From: Erythrobacter donghaensis
GTDB lineage: Bacteria > Pseudomonadota > Alphaproteobacteria > Sphingomonadales > Sphingomonadaceae
Length of the DNA stretch: 64,000 nt
Direction of reading: 5' to 3'
Assembly: GCF_001557325.1 (NCBI RefSeq)
Contig: NZ_LSJS01000099.1
Coordinates: 1 to 64,000, forward strand
Positions 9,896 through 18,995 of the stretch are shown here, piece by piece. The notes below the pieces were generated by a model. That model had not been told where the DNA came from. It was given only the letters and a program-made list of their open reading frames with translations, and made no database searches. Positions within the stretch are counted from its first letter, which is position 1; each line of letters starts with the position of its first letter. The position numbers and the translations under genes are program-made.

Positions 9896-11178
9896 CGCCC
9901 GCCGCGCCCGTTGCCGCGCTGGCTCTTGAGCGCCTTCAACGAGCGTTCCGAGTGGCGCTCGGCGGCCATGATGCTCCGAAGAATGCCTTCGCGAATGCCG
10001 CGATCGGCGACCCCCAGGCGCCGCGCCGGCCACAGGTCGAGGATCGCCTCGAGGATCGCGCAGCCCGCCACCACCAGGTCGGCGCGGTCCTGCCCGATGC
10101 AGGGCAAGCTCGCGCGCTCATAGGCGGTCATCACCGCAAGCCGTGCGCTGATTGCGCGCATCTCGGGCGCGGGCACGATCAGGCCATCCACGGCCTTGCG
10201 GTCATAGCTCGGCAGCTCGAGATAGAGGCTGGCGAGCGTCGTCACCGTGCCGCTGGTGCCGAGCAGGCGGATATCGGGATGCTGCGCGGCCCCGGCCACG
10301 CGCGCGGCAAAGGGGGCAAAGCTCTCGGCGACCATGGTTCGCATCGCCGCGAATCGGGCAATGCGCGCGGCCTCGCTGTCCTCGCTGCGCCCGACGGTGT
10401 CGGTGAGCGAGACCACGCCCCACGGCACGCTCTGCCAGTCGAGGATGCGCGGGACGCGGGCACCCGGATCGGCCTCGACCAGCACAAGCTCGGTCGAGCC
10501 CCCGCCGATGTCGAAGATCACTGCGGGCCCCTCGCCGGCCTCGAGCAGGATGTGGCAGCCGAGCACGGCCAGCCGCGCCTCCTCCCCGGCGCTGATGATG
10601 TCGAGCGCGATGCCGGTCTCGGCCCGCACGCGCTCGATGAATTCGAGGCCGTTGGCCGCGCGCCGGCACGCCTCGGTAGCGACCGAGCGGGCAAGGCGGA
10701 CGTTGCGGCGCTGGAGCTTGTCGGCGCAAATCGTGAGCGCCCCCAGCGCGCGGTCCATCGCCGCATCCGAAAGGCGCCCGGTGGTCGCAAGCCCTTCGCC
10801 GAGCTTCACCACCCGGCTGAAGGCGTCGATCACGGTGAAATCCCGGCCCGAGGGCCGCGCGATCAGCAACCGGCAATTGTTGGTGCCGAGGTCCAATGCG
10901 GCATAGGCCTCGCCGTGGGTAGTGCTGCGGACCGTGCCGATATCGGCGAGATCGGGTCGCGCACGCGCGGGGCTGGCGCCTGCGTTCTTGCCGCCGGGCC
11001 GCACCGGTCGGCGCGCATCGCCGCCAGCGGCCTTGGCACGCGGCTCCCGGCCGCCGCCATTGTTGCGAGATTCGGGCTGAGGGGGGCGCTTGTAGCGGAA
11101 ATCGGCTACCTTGCCGGACTTGCCGCCCCGGTTTTTCCCAGCACTTCTTTTCCTGTCCGGCGGGAGTGTTTCCGCCAT
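9892..11178 (-). CDS. ppx: Ppx/GppA family phosphatase with basic N-terminal extension
   Basis: 428-aa member of the exopolyphosphatase/guanosine pentaphosphate phosphatase family (ASKHA fold). The phosphate-1 motif AALDLGTNNCRLLI begins at residue 93 and the phosphate-2 motif DIGGGSTELVLVE lies further in. Residues 1-90 are a Lys/Arg/Gly/Pro-rich, probably disordered tail not present in the canonical enzyme; it may bind nucleic acid or polyphosphate. At about 340 residues the core matches the short single-module Ppx type of alphaproteobacteria. It is co-transcribed with rlmE through a 4-bp overlap. Ppx versus GppA activity cannot be separated from sequence. Confidence 0.88.
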   Translation of the reverse strand: MAETLPPDRKRSAGKNRGGKSGKVADFRYKRPPQPESRNNGGGREPRAKAAGGDARRPVRPGGKNAGASPARARPDLADIGTVRSTTHGEAYAALDLGTNNCRLLIARPSGRDFTVIDAFSRVVKLGEGLATTGRLSDAAMDRALGALTICADKLQRRNVRLARSVATEACRRAANGLEFIERVRAETGIALDIISAGEEARLAVLGCHILLEAGEGPAVIFDIGGGSTELVLVEADPGARVPRILDWQSVPWGVVSLTDTVGRSEDSEAARIARFAAMRTMVAESFAPFAARVAGAAQHPDIRLLGTSGTVTTLASLYLELPSYDRKAVDGLIVPAPEMRAISARLAVMTAYERASLPCIGQDRADLVVAGCAILEAILDLWPARRLGVADRGIREGILRSIMAAERHSERSLKALKSQRGNGRGGR

Positions 11179-11365
11179 TTCGATACAGCTTTCATATCAC
11201 CGCGCGCAAAACTCTCCACGCACGCGGCACCTGACCCGCAAGTTATCGCAAGGGCGTCATACAAGCAAGCAGCCAGCACCACGTCGGTGCTTGACCTCGG
11301 CCCCTCGCGAAACTAGGGAGCGCGCTCGCCAAGGCCGCCGCAAGGCCGCCCGCGCGCATGGCCGA

Positions 11366-11439
11366 TGCCCCGTCCTCTAATGGTAAGAGAGCGGACTCTG
11401 ACTCCGTCAATCAAGGTTCGAATCCTTGCGGGGCATCCA
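11366..11439 (+). tRNA. tRNA-Gln (anticodon CTG)
   Basis: Complete 74-nt cloverleaf including an encoded CCA. The acceptor stem is TGCCCCG/CGGGGCA, the anticodon loop is CTCTGAC (anticodon CTG, reading CAG), and the T arm contains GGTTCGAATCC. It stands alone between the Ppx/GppA gene and the LOG-family gene, with no integrase next to it. Confidence 0.95.
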
Positions 11440-11526
11440 GCCAGCCTTTCGCGCTATCGCCGTCCCCTTCGCCGCTGCCGACCTCGGCTATTGCGGGGGC
11501 AACCGCCCCCCATTAGGGGATGAGCC

Positions 11527-12414
11527 ATGACCGATCATGACCTGACCAACCGCAAGTTCTACCGCGCCGGCGAGGAAACGCGCTTTGCCGAGGGCGGGCC
11601 CGAGCGCACGCCGCAGACCGCGCATCCGGCCTACAAGCTCGCCTTCCGCGACACCGATTTCCTGCTGCGCGACGAGCTCAGGCCCGTGCGCTTCCAGCTC
11701 GAGCTGCTGAAGCCCGAGATGCTGCTCGACGAGGCGCGCGTGGGCTCGACGCTGGTGATGTACGGTTCGGCGCGCATCCCGAGCCCGGCGCAGGCCGAGG
11801 CGCGGATCGAGGCGGCGAAGAACGGCTCCGAATACGACCAGAAGGTCGCCGAGCGCCTCGCCGCCAAGGCGAAGTATTACGACGAGGCCTATGCCCTCGC
11901 GCGGCTGGTGAGCGAGAAGGGCATCATCGAGAACGGCCTCAGGCAGTTCGTGGTCACCACCGGCGGGGGCCCCTCGATCATGGAGGCGGGCAACCGCGGC
12001 GCGTCGGACGCGGGCAGCGAATCGATCGGGCTCAACATCGTGCTGCCCCACGAGCAGGCGCCCAACCCCTATGTGACGCCCTATCTCAGCTTCCAGTTCC
12101 ACTACTTCGCCCTCAGGAAGATGCACTTCCTGCTGCGCGCCCGGGCGGTGGCGGTGTTCCCGGGCGGGTTCGGAACCTTCGACGAATTCTTCGAACTCGT
12201 CACGCTGATCCAGACCGGCAAGATGAAGCCGATGCCGATCATCCTGTTCGGCAAGGAATTCTGGACCCGCGTGGTTGATTTCGAGGCGCTGGCGGAAGAG
12301 GGCGTGATCTCGAAGAGCGACCTCGACCTGTTCACCTGGGTCGAGACGGCGGAGGAGGCCTGGGCCTGCATCGCCGATTTCTACGACATCAAGGATCACG
12401 CGGGCGAGGATTGA
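11527..12414 (+). CDS. LOG family protein (TIGR00730-like, lysine-decarboxylase-like fold)
   Basis: 295-aa Rossmann-fold protein of the LOG/YgdH superfamily. The signature PGGFGTFDE (PGGxGTxxE) is at residues 212-220, and the nucleotide-binding GGGPSIMEAGNRGA at 146-159. Family members hydrolyse the N-glycosidic bond of nucleoside monophosphates such as AMP; the name lysine decarboxylase is a historical misannotation. It is longer than the ~190-aa LOG core, with extra helical residues at the N-terminus. Its stop is 10 bp from the stop of the convergent thiD gene. Confidence 0.88.
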   Translation: MTDHDLTNRKFYRAGEETRFAEGGPERTPQTAHPAYKLAFRDTDFLLRDELRPVRFQLELLKPEMLLDEARVGSTLVMYGSARIPSPAQAEARIEAAKNGSEYDQKVAERLAAKAKYYDEAYALARLVSEKGIIENGLRQFVVTTGGGPSIMEAGNRGASDAGSESIGLNIVLPHEQAPNPYVTPYLSFQFHYFALRKMHFLLRARAVAVFPGGFGTFDEFFELVTLIQTGKMKPMPIILFGKEFWTRVVDFEALAEEGVISKSDLDLFTWVETAEEAWACIADFYDIKDHAGED

Positions 12415-12430
12415 GGGGCGCGGCTCAATC
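12409..12430. terminator. short hairpin spanning convergent stop codons
   Basis: GATTGAG and CTCAATC form a 7-bp inverted repeat around an 8-nt loop and cover both stop codons of the convergent LOG-family and thiD genes. There is no T-run, so terminator function is a guess. Confidence 0.3.
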
Positions 12431-13246
12431 CGTTCCCCGCACTGCCTGATGTCCTAGCGGCCCGCTGCCCGCACCGTAGCCGGGTGCAGCCGCGATGGCG
12501 GCAATCACGAATTCTCGGGCAAGCCGGACTGCCTCGGGCAGGGTCTCGCCGCGCCCGAGCAGCGTCGCGACCGCCGAGGACAGCGTGCAGCCGGTGCCGT
12601 GGGTGTGGCGGGTGGTGATGCGGGGATGCTCGTAGAGACGCGGGGCCTCGCCGGGCGTTACCAGCACGTCAATGATCTGGTCGCCTTCGGCATGACCCCC
12701 CTTGGCCAGCACCGCCGCGCCGCTGGTGGTAGCGAGTTCCTGCGCGGCCTCGACCATGGCGTCGTGACCCGGAAGGGGGCGGCCTGCGAGGTGCGCTAGT
12801 TCGGGGAGGTTGGGGGTGATGAGCGTGGCGCGCGGGAACACCGACGCGCGCAGGACCGCGACCGCTTCCGGCCCCACCAGCACCGCCCCCGAAGTGGCGA
12901 TCATCACCGGATCGAGCACGATCGGCGAGGTGACACCCTCAAGCGCCCCAGCCACGGCGGCGATCACTTGCGGATCGGCCAGCATCCCGATCTTGACCGC
13001 ATCGACCCCGATATCCTCCACGCAGGAGGCGATCTGCGCGAGCACCATGCCCGGCGCGATCCCCGCCACCCCTTGCACGCCGAGCGTGTTCTGCGCGGTG
13101 ATTGCGGTGATGGCGGTCATTGCATAGCCGCCGAGCATGGTGATGGTCTTGATGTCCGCCTGTATCCCCGCCCCGCCCGAAGAGTCGGAACCGGCGATGG
13201 AGAGGATGCGGGGGGGCGCGGCGGGTTCGGTCATGCTGCGCGCCAT
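12425..13246 (-). CDS. thiD: bifunctional hydroxymethylpyrimidine / phosphomethylpyrimidine kinase
   Basis: 273-aa ribokinase-family ThiD that phosphorylates HMP and HMP-P in thiamine synthesis. Visible motifs are SIAGSDSSGGAGIQADIKT with the hydroxymethylpyrimidine-binding region near residue 18, the VLDPVMIATSG element, and the anion-hole motif THGTGCTLSSA carrying the catalytic Cys. The start may instead be the ATG at 13234 (MTEPAAPP); neither has a clear ribosome-binding site. No other thi gene or TPP riboswitch is adjacent. Confidence 0.94.
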   Translation of the reverse strand: MARSMTEPAAPPRILSIAGSDSSGGAGIQADIKTITMLGGYAMTAITAITAQNTLGVQGVAGIAPGMVLAQIASCVEDIGVDAVKIGMLADPQVIAAVAGALEGVTSPIVLDPVMIATSGAVLVGPEAVAVLRASVFPRATLITPNLPELAHLAGRPLPGHDAMVEAAQELATTSGAAVLAKGGHAEGDQIIDVLVTPGEAPRLYEHPRITTRHTHGTGCTLSSAVATLLGRGETLPEAVRLAREFVIAAIAAAPGYGAGSGPLGHQAVRGTD

Positions 13247-13267
13247 AGCAGCCGCGCATTTCGGGCT

Positions 13268-14434
13268 CTAGACCGGCGTCGCTTCCTGAGCCGGGAGCTT
13301 GCGCGCTCCGGCAACGGCCGGGGCACAGTCGGGCTCCGCGATGCTCTCGCACGGCGGCAGTGCTTCTCCCGTCGGCCCGATCGCCGCGGCCGCCTCGTGA
13401 CGCCTGGGGCGCACGATGTCGCGCACCCGCCTGAAGGTGGCAAGGCCCGCTGCGTAGAGCCCCGCGGGCAGGATCCGGCGCAGCCTGCGTTTCAGCGCCT
13501 CGCGGCTCGCCAGCGGCGAATCCGTCATCTGTGCGTGCACCGCGAAGTTGCGCAGCTTGCCGACCTCGCCCGCGAGGCCGCCGGGGGTGACGATCCGCTG
13601 GCCCTCGATCGAGAGCACCGGCTTGCCCGAAACCCGCGCGATCTCGCAGGCCTGGGCATATTCGCTCTCGATGAAGATCATCGCCTTGCTGTCGCGGTAG
13701 ACCTCACCCTTGTACCGCCCGTGGACGCCGAGACGACGGCGCTCTTCGGCCGAGGGCAGATCGAGCATCACCAGCCTGTCGTAAAGGATGCCGTGGCGCG
13801 CCAGCCATGCCTCGGTCTGGGGGCGGTACTTCTCCAGCCGACTGGTGACGAGGCAGGCGATCCGGCGGGTCGGGCGGTAATGCGGCGCGGCCCCGGCGAG
13901 GAAGGCGACGTAGCGGTGGGCGTCGTCGTTGTCCTCCTGACTGGGATCGAGACACAGCACGCCGTCGATGTCGACGCAGGCATGTTCGAGATAGGGGTGG
14001 TGGATGAAGTTCCACTCGAACATGCGCGGAAGCGGTAGGATTTCCAGCGCGAGATCGACCTCGCCGACCCCGTCGGGTACGACATAAGCCGCGGCGAAGG
14101 TGAAGCGGACGTCGCCTTCCAGATGCGCAAGGCGTTTGCGCGCCTCGCGCATGGCGTGGCCGCGGTTGAGGCTGTCATCGATGACGAGGACATGGCGCGC
14201 CTTGCTGAAATCCTCGATCAGGCCCGCATGCTGCTTGGTCGAACCCGCGCCGGAAAGCCGCCCCGCAAGAAAGCCCTCGAGGTCGGCGTAGCGCAGGTTG
14301 AGCAGCAGCGCGATGGTGATCGCGGGCAGGATGCCGCTGCGGGCGATACCGACGACGAGATCGACATCCGGCGGGAAGCGATGGAGATTTCTGGTGATCA
14401 GGTCGGACATGTCCGACAGGCTGCGGTATCGCAT
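13268..14434 (-). CDS. phosphoribosyltransferase-HAD fusion protein
   Basis: 388-aa two-domain protein. Residues about 1-135 form a type I phosphoribosyltransferase domain with the PRPP loop VLVIDDSLNRG at 82-92 and an SGILPAITIALLL segment. Residues about 150-300 form a HAD-like domain with motif I DIDGV at 155-159 and a predicted Thr/Lys pair further on (LVTSRLEK, KGEVYRDSKAMIFIESE). The C-terminus is Arg-rich, then Ala/Pro-rich. Such PRT-HAD fusions are known mainly as predicted proteins, often near polysaccharide genes; their substrate is unknown to me. It stands alone here between thiD and a DUF1272 gene. Confidence 0.8.
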   Translation of the reverse strand: MRYRSLSDMSDLITRNLHRFPPDVDLVVGIARSGILPAITIALLLNLRYADLEGFLAGRLSGAGSTKQHAGLIEDFSKARHVLVIDDSLNRGHAMREARKRLAHLEGDVRFTFAAAYVVPDGVGEVDLALEILPLPRMFEWNFIHHPYLEHACVDIDGVLCLDPSQEDNDDAHRYVAFLAGAAPHYRPTRRIACLVTSRLEKYRPQTEAWLARHGILYDRLVMLDLPSAEERRRLGVHGRYKGEVYRDSKAMIFIESEYAQACEIARVSGKPVLSIEGQRIVTPGGLAGEVGKLRNFAVHAQMTDSPLASREALKRRLRRILPAGLYAAGLATFRRVRDIVRPRRHEAAAAIGPTGEALPPCESIAEPDCAPAVAGARKLPAQEATPV

Positions 14435-14537
14435 GAGGGCCCCCGGGTCGCTGCGCGGGTACCCGGGTAGGGGGGCATCGCGGGGAATGCGATAACCTGG
14501 GTTAGGGCGCCAAGCCTCGGGGGCGGGCGTCGGGGGT

Positions 14538-14762
14538 TCAGCCCTTGAACTTGCGCTGCGTCGAGGGCGGGAACTTCGCGTGCAGCGCCTTGGCGCGCGT
14601 CGGCCGGTCCATCAGCTCGCCGCCGCAATTGGGGCAGCGGTCGTCGAGGTCCTCGGCGCATTCGGCGCAGAAGGTGCACTCGAACGAGCAGATGAAGGCG
14701 CCCGGTGCCTCGGCCGGGAGCAGCACGCCGCAGGTTTCGCAATCGGGACGCATTTCGAGCAT
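14538..14762 (-). CDS. DUF1272 zinc-ribbon-like small protein
   Basis: 74-aa Cys-rich protein matching DUF1272: MLEMRPDCETCG at the N-terminus, then CSFECTFCAECAE and CPNCGG. The Cys pairs could bind one or two zinc ions in a RING- or ribbon-like fold. Function unknown. It lies 12 bp after glmM on the same strand and is probably co-transcribed. Confidence 0.9.
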   Translation of the reverse strand: MLEMRPDCETCGVLLPAEAPGAFICSFECTFCAECAEDLDDRCPNCGGELMDRPTRAKALHAKFPPSTQRKFKG

Positions 14763-14774
14763 CGTGCCTTCTCC

Positions 14775-16112
14775 TCAGACCGCCGCGCGCACCGCCTCGC
14801 AGATCGCGTCGACCACTTCTTCCACCTGGCTCTGGTCATCGCCTTCGGCCATCACCCGGATCACCGGCTCGGTGCCCGAGGGGCGGATCACCAGGCGGCC
14901 CTTGCCCGCAAGGCTCGCCTCGGCCTCGGCGATCACCGCCTTGACGGCCGCGTTGTCGAGCGGCTTGCCGCCCTCGTAGCGCACGTTCTTGAGCAGCTGC
15001 GGCACGGGATCGAAGACGTGGAGCAACTCGCTGGCGGGCTTGCCCGAGCGCACCAGGCTCGCCAGCACGCGCAAGGCCGCGACCGTTCCGTCGCCGGTGG
15101 TGGCATAGTCCAGCAGGATCATGTGCCCCGACTGCTCGCCGCCGACATTGTATCCGCCCGCCTTCATCGCCTCGAGCACGTAGCGGTCACCCACTTTGGC
15201 GCGCACCAGATCGAGGCCAAGACCATTCAGGTAGCGTTCGAGCCCGAGATTGCTCATCACCGTCGCGACGATCCCGCCGCCCCTCAGCGACCCGCGCTCC
15301 TGCATCCGCCCGGCGATCAGTCCCATTATCTGGTCGCCGTCGACCGCGCGGCCTTTCTCGTCGACCACGATCAGCCGGTCAGCATCGCCATCCAGTGCGA
15401 TGCCGATGTCCGCGCCCTCTTCGACCACCTTGGCCTGGAGCGCCGCGATCGCGGTCGAGCCGACGCCGTCGTTGATGTTGGTGCCGTTGGGCGAGACGCC
15501 CAGTGCCACCACATCCGCCCCCAGCTCCCAGATCGCCGAGGGGGCCACCTGATAGGCCGCACCGTGGGCGCAATCGACGACGACCTTCAGGCCGTCGAAG
15601 CGGATTTCCGAGGAGACCGAATCCTTGACCGCGTGGATATAGCGCCCGCGCGCATCCTCGATCCGGCGCGCGCGGCCGATCAGTTCGGCGGGGACGAGCG
15701 GGATCTCGGTCTCCATCAGCCGCTCGATCTCGGCTTCGGCCGCGTCGGAAAGCTTGAAGCCGTCGGGGCCGAACAGCTTGATGCCGTTGTCGGCGAAGGG
15801 GTTGTGGCTGGCCGAGATCATCACGCCGAGATCGGCGCGCATCTCGCGGGTGAGGAGCGCGATCGCGGGGGTGGGGAGCGGGCCGGTCATGATCACGTCG
15901 ATCCCGACCGAGGTGAACCCGGCGACCAGCGCGCTTTCCATCATGTAGCCCGACAGGCGCGTGTCCTTGCCGATCACCACCCGGTGGCGGTGGCCGCCGC
16001 GCACGAAATGGCGGCCCGCGGCCTGCCCGACCTTCATCGCGGTTGCGGCGGTCATCACGCCGGCATTGGTGCGGCCCCTGATCCCGTCGGTTCCGAACAG
16101 CTTGCGTCCCAT
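14775..16112 (-). CDS. glmM: phosphoglucosamine mutase
   Basis: 445-aa alpha-D-phosphohexomutase converting glucosamine-6-phosphate to glucosamine-1-phosphate for UDP-GlcNAc (peptidoglycan and LPS). The N-terminus [12 protein letters not shown], the phosphoserine loop MISASHNPF with Ser102, the metal loop ALDGDADR and the sugar-phosphate loop [14 protein letters not shown] are all present. The start at 16112 has AGGGGAA just upstream; the frame extends to 16142 but lacks such a site. Length is standard for GlmM. Confidence 0.97.
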   Translation of the reverse strand: MGRKLFGTDGIRGRTNAGVMTAATAMKVGQAAGRHFVRGGHRHRVVIGKDTRLSGYMMESALVAGFTSVGIDVIMTGPLPTPAIALLTREMRADLGVMISASHNPFADNGIKLFGPDGFKLSDAAEAEIERLMETEIPLVPAELIGRARRIEDARGRYIHAVKDSVSSEIRFDGLKVVVDCAHGAAYQVAPSAIWELGADVVALGVSPNGTNINDGVGSTAIAALQAKVVEEGADIGIALDGDADRLIVVDEKGRAVDGDQIMGLIAGRMQERGSLRGGGIVATVMSNLGLERYLNGLGLDLVRAKVGDRYVLEAMKAGGYNVGGEQSGHMILLDYATTGDGTVAALRVLASLVRSGKPASELLHVFDPVPQLLKNVRYEGGKPLDNAAVKAVIAEAEASLAGKGRLVIRPSGTEPVIRVMAEGDDQSQVEEVVDAICEAVRAAV

Positions 16113-16212
16113 CAATTCCCCTGCCTTCGCCCTTCTCGCCAATATTGTCTCGCGCTTCTGGCGCGGTTAGGGCGCAAAGGGAAGGGCAAGCCGCCCGCAT
16201 AAGGATTGACCA

Positions 16213-17502
16213 TTGCACGATAGCGAGAGCGCCGGCGGCGCCGGACAGGGGAAATTCGCGCTGGTCTCGATCCGCCTGCCGGTGGCGCTGACCTTCGCCG
16301 CGCTGATCGGCGGACTGGCTGCCGGGATAGCGGGCGCGATGGCCGGAGCGCCGCAGGGGGCGTCGGACATTGCCGGGCTGGTCGGCGGGCTGTGGCTGCG
16401 CGCGCTGCAGATGACGATCATCCCGCTGGTCGCCGCACTGCTGGTGCTGGGCCTCGTCCAGATGATCCTCGCCGCGCGGGTCGGCACCGTGGCGCGGCGG
16501 ATGCTCGCGATCCTGGTGGCCGCGCAGCTGGCGGGCGGGGCCTTCACCACCTTCGCCATGCCTCCGCTGCTAGCCGCATGGCCCGTTCCCGCCGGGGCCG
16601 AGGCCTTCCTCGCCCAGACCCCTTCCGAGGTCGGCGAGGTGCCCAAGGTGCTCGATTTCCTCGCCTCGCTGGTCAGCCCCAACATCGTCGCCGCCGCCGC
16701 CGAGACCGCGATGCTGCCGCTGACGCTGTTCTTCGTGATGTTCGCGGTCGCGATCACCCGCCTGCCGGAGGATCAGGGCGAACGGCTGCTCGGCTTCTTC
16801 CACGCGCTTGGCAACGCGATGCTGCTGATCATCGGGTGGGTGCTGAGCGCCGCGCCGGTCGGCGTCTTCGCGCTCGCCTATGGCGTCGGCATCCAGAGCG
16901 GCAGCGGGGTGTTCGCCGCGCTCGGCCATTATGTTGTCACGGTGACGCTGATGGGCACCTTCGTGCTGGCGCTCGCCTATGCCATCGCGGTGCTCGGCGG
17001 GCGGATCGGCCTTGCGCGCTTTGCCAGCGCGGTGCTGCCCGCGCAGGCAGTGGCGCTGTCGACCCAGTCCTCGCTCGCGAGCCTGCCCGCCATGCTCGAC
17101 AGCGCCGGGCGGCTGGGCCTGCGCGCCTCGACCGCCGAATTCGTCCTGCCGCTCGCGGTGGTGGTGTTCCGTGCGACCAGCGCGGCGATGAACCTCGCGG
17201 TGGTCTACTACGTCGCCGCGCTTGCCGGGGTGGAGGTGCCGCTCACCGTCGCCATCGCCGGCATCCTCATCGCCAGCGTCATCAGCCTTTCCGCGGTCAG
17301 CCTGCCCGGCTCGATCAGCTTCGTCGTCTCGATCGGCCCGATCGCCCTGGCGATGGGCGTCCCCGTCGAGCCGCTCGCGCTGCTGGTCGCGGTGGAGATG
17401 CTGCCCGATCTGATGCGCACTTTGGCCAACGTCACCATGAACGTGGCTGTGACGAGCGCGGTTGACCGCAGCGCACGAACGGACAAGACGCCTGCGACTT
17501 GA
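16213..17502 (+). CDS. dicarboxylate/amino acid:cation symporter (DAACS/SDF family)
   Basis: 429-aa polytopic inner-membrane carrier. About eight to ten hydrophobic segments and the re-entrant serine-rich region (ALSTQSSLASLPAML) are typical of GltP/DctA-type sodium or proton:dicarboxylate symporters. The canonical NMDGT-type motif in TM7 is replaced by FRATSAAMN, so the substrate may differ from glutamate or C4-dicarboxylates. Start is TTG at 16213, with AAGGA 8 bp upstream. It is divergent from glmM. Confidence 0.88.
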   Translation: MHDSESAGGAGQGKFALVSIRLPVALTFAALIGGLAAGIAGAMAGAPQGASDIAGLVGGLWLRALQMTIIPLVAALLVLGLVQMILAARVGTVARRMLAILVAAQLAGGAFTTFAMPPLLAAWPVPAGAEAFLAQTPSEVGEVPKVLDFLASLVSPNIVAAAAETAMLPLTLFFVMFAVAITRLPEDQGERLLGFFHALGNAMLLIIGWVLSAAPVGVFALAYGVGIQSGSGVFAALGHYVVTVTLMGTFVLALAYAIAVLGGRIGLARFASAVLPAQAVALSTQSSLASLPAMLDSAGRLGLRASTAEFVLPLAVVVFRATSAAMNLAVVYYVAALAGVEVPLTVAIAGILIASVISLSAVSLPGSISFVVSIGPIALAMGVPVEPLALLVAVEMLPDLMRTLANVTMNVAVTSAVDRSARTDKTPAT

Positions 17503-17572
17503 AGCTGCAACCCTTAGCGCACATCTGCGTTACCGATCCGAGACCTGCAACACCGATCCTGGAGGACTGCCC

Positions 17573-18181
17573 ATGGCTTTCGCACTTTCCCCGCTGCCCT
17601 ATGCCGACACCGCGCTCGAGCCCGCCATCTCGGCCGAGACGCTGTCGTTCCACCACGGCAAGCACCACCAGACTTACGTGGACAAGATGAACGCCGCGAT
17701 CGCGGGCACCGAGCATGAGACGAAGTCGCTCGAAGAGATCGTCGCCGCCTCGCGCGGCACCAACCAGGGCCTGTTCAACAACTCGGCGCAGACCTGGAAC
17801 CACGCCTTCTACTGGCACTCGATGGCGCCTTCGACCACCGAGGCTTCGGCAGACCTCGCCGCCAAGATCGACGAGGCTTTCGGCTCGGTCGATGCGCTCA
17901 AGCAGCAGCTCAAGGACCGCGGCACCGGGCACTTCGCGTCGGGCTGGGTGTGGCTCGCCGAGAAGGACGGCAAGCTCTCGATCGAGGAAACCCACGATGC
18001 CGACACGCTCGCCGACAGCGGTTTCAACCCGCTGCTGGTGCTCGACGTGTGGGAGCACGCCTATTACCTCGATCACCAGAACAAGCGCCCCGCCTATCTC
18101 GACGCTGTGGTCGAGAACAAGCTCAACTGGGCCTTCGCCAGCGAGAACCTCGCGCGCGGGACGGTGTGGACCTACGCCTGA
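17573..18181 (+). CDS. sodB: superoxide dismutase, iron type
   Basis: 202-aa Fe/Mn superoxide dismutase that disproportionates superoxide in the cytosol. Metal ligands H27 (SFHHGKHH), H77 (WNHAFYW), D159 and H162 (DVWEHAYY) are all present. Gln73 in AQTWNH supports the iron form. GGAGG lies 7 bp before the ATG. A strong intrinsic terminator follows, so it is monocistronic at its 3' end. Confidence 0.97.
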   Translation: MAFALSPLPYADTALEPAISAETLSFHHGKHHQTYVDKMNAAIAGTEHETKSLEEIVAASRGTNQGLFNNSAQTWNHAFYWHSMAPSTTEASADLAAKIDEAFGSVDALKQQLKDRGTGHFASGWVWLAEKDGKLSIEETHDADTLADSGFNPLLVLDVWEHAYYLDHQNKRPAYLDAVVENKLNWAFASENLARGTVWTYA

Positions 18182-18203
18182 TTTTCTCGGGTTCGGGATG
18201 AGG

Positions 18204-18238
18204 AAGGCCCGGGGCGCAAGACGCTTCCGGGCCTTTTT
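18204..18238 (+). terminator. intrinsic terminator of sodB
   Basis: Perfect 9-bp outer stem AAGGCCCGG/CCGGGCCTT (18204-18212, 18227-18235), with an inner GCG/CGC pairing and a 5-T run from 18234, 22 bp after the sodB stop. Confidence 0.92.
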
Positions 18239-18310
18239 CTTGTAGCCTCCTACCCTTCAGGGGAGAGGGTTGGGAGAGGGGGCGTGCGCGGCCATGCCCC
18301 TCGCAACTCC

Positions 18311-18362
18311 GGCTAGGCAGCCAGCTGCCAAGCCTGCGTATCTCTCCCTTGAACGGGAGAGA
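18311..18362. repeat. two adjacent intergenic hairpins between sodB and ecfG
   Basis: GGCT-A-GGCAG/CTGCC-A-AGCC (18311-18334) and TCTCTCCC/GGGAGAGA (18341-18362, loop TTGAAC) occupy the space between the sodB terminator and the ecfG stop. The G/C-rich purine/pyrimidine style matches the interspersed palindromes seen elsewhere in the window. One may end ecfG transcripts, though there is no T-run. Confidence 0.5.
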
Positions 18363-18371
18363 GCATGAGGC

Positions 18372-18995
18372 TTACCCCCGCGAACTCACCCCATTGCCCG
18401 CCGCCACCTCGTCGAGCTCCTCGAGGATTGCGCTGTGGGCGACATCGTCGTCGGTCGAGCGGCGGGGGATCGAGCCGTTCGCCAGCATTTCGGTGAGCGT
18501 CGCCCGCGCGCGGCCGACGCGGCTCTTGATCGTGCCGACCGCGCAGCCGCAGATCGCCGCGGCCTCCTCGTAGGAAAAGCCGCCCGCGCCGACCAAGAGC
18601 AGCGCCTCGCGCCGTTCGGCCGGCAGCGTCAGCAGCGCGCGGTGCAGGTCGGAGAGGTGGATCGGCTCCTCCTGCCCGGCGGGCGCGGTCAGGATGCGTT
18701 CGGCCACCCCCTCGTCATACTCGCCGCGAAAGCGGTTCCTGCGCATGTCGGTGAGATAGGCGTTGCGCAGGATCACGAAGGTCCAGGCGCGCATCGATGT
18801 GCCGGGCTCGAAGCGGTCCTGCGCCGCCCAGGCCTTGAGCAGCGTCTCCTGCACCAGATCGTCGGCCAGATCGGGCCGCCCGCACAGGCCCCGCGCAAAG
18901 GCGCGCAGGTGCGGCACCACGGCCGTCAGCTCGCGCTTGAAATCGGATTTCTGGCCCGCGCTGCGCCCGCTTCCCGAAGGCTGGTCCGCGCTCAC
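18372..18995 (-). CDS. ecfG: general stress response ECF sigma factor EcfG
   Basis: 207-aa ECF sigma factor of the EcfG group. Region 2 runs from DFKRELTAVVPHLRAFARGLCGRPDLADDLVQETLLKAW through MRAWTFVILRNAYLTDMRRNR. Region 4 contains LLTLPAERREALLLVGAGGFSYEEAAAICGCAVGTIKSRVGRAR. Together with nepR, phyR and a histidine kinase this is the alphaproteobacterial general stress response locus. The start is GTG at 18995 in a GTGA overlap with the nepR stop, so translation is coupled to the anti-sigma factor. The upstream frame to 19118 lies inside nepR. Expected to autoregulate through the GGAAC-N16-CGTT promoter upstream of nepR. Confidence 0.93.
   Translation of the reverse strand: MSADQPSGSGRSAGQKSDFKRELTAVVPHLRAFARGLCGRPDLADDLVQETLLKAWAAQDRFEPGTSMRAWTFVILRNAYLTDMRRNRFRGEYDEGVAERILTAPAGQEEPIHLSDLHRALLTLPAERREALLLVGAGGFSYEEAAAICGCAVGTIKSRVGRARATLTEMLANGSIPRRSTDDDVAHSAILEELDEVAAGNGVSSRG

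Noticed and set aside
11366-11439. tRNA-Gln as a mobile-element attachment site
   Set aside because: No integrase, no duplicated tRNA 3' end nearby, and flanking genes are housekeeping.
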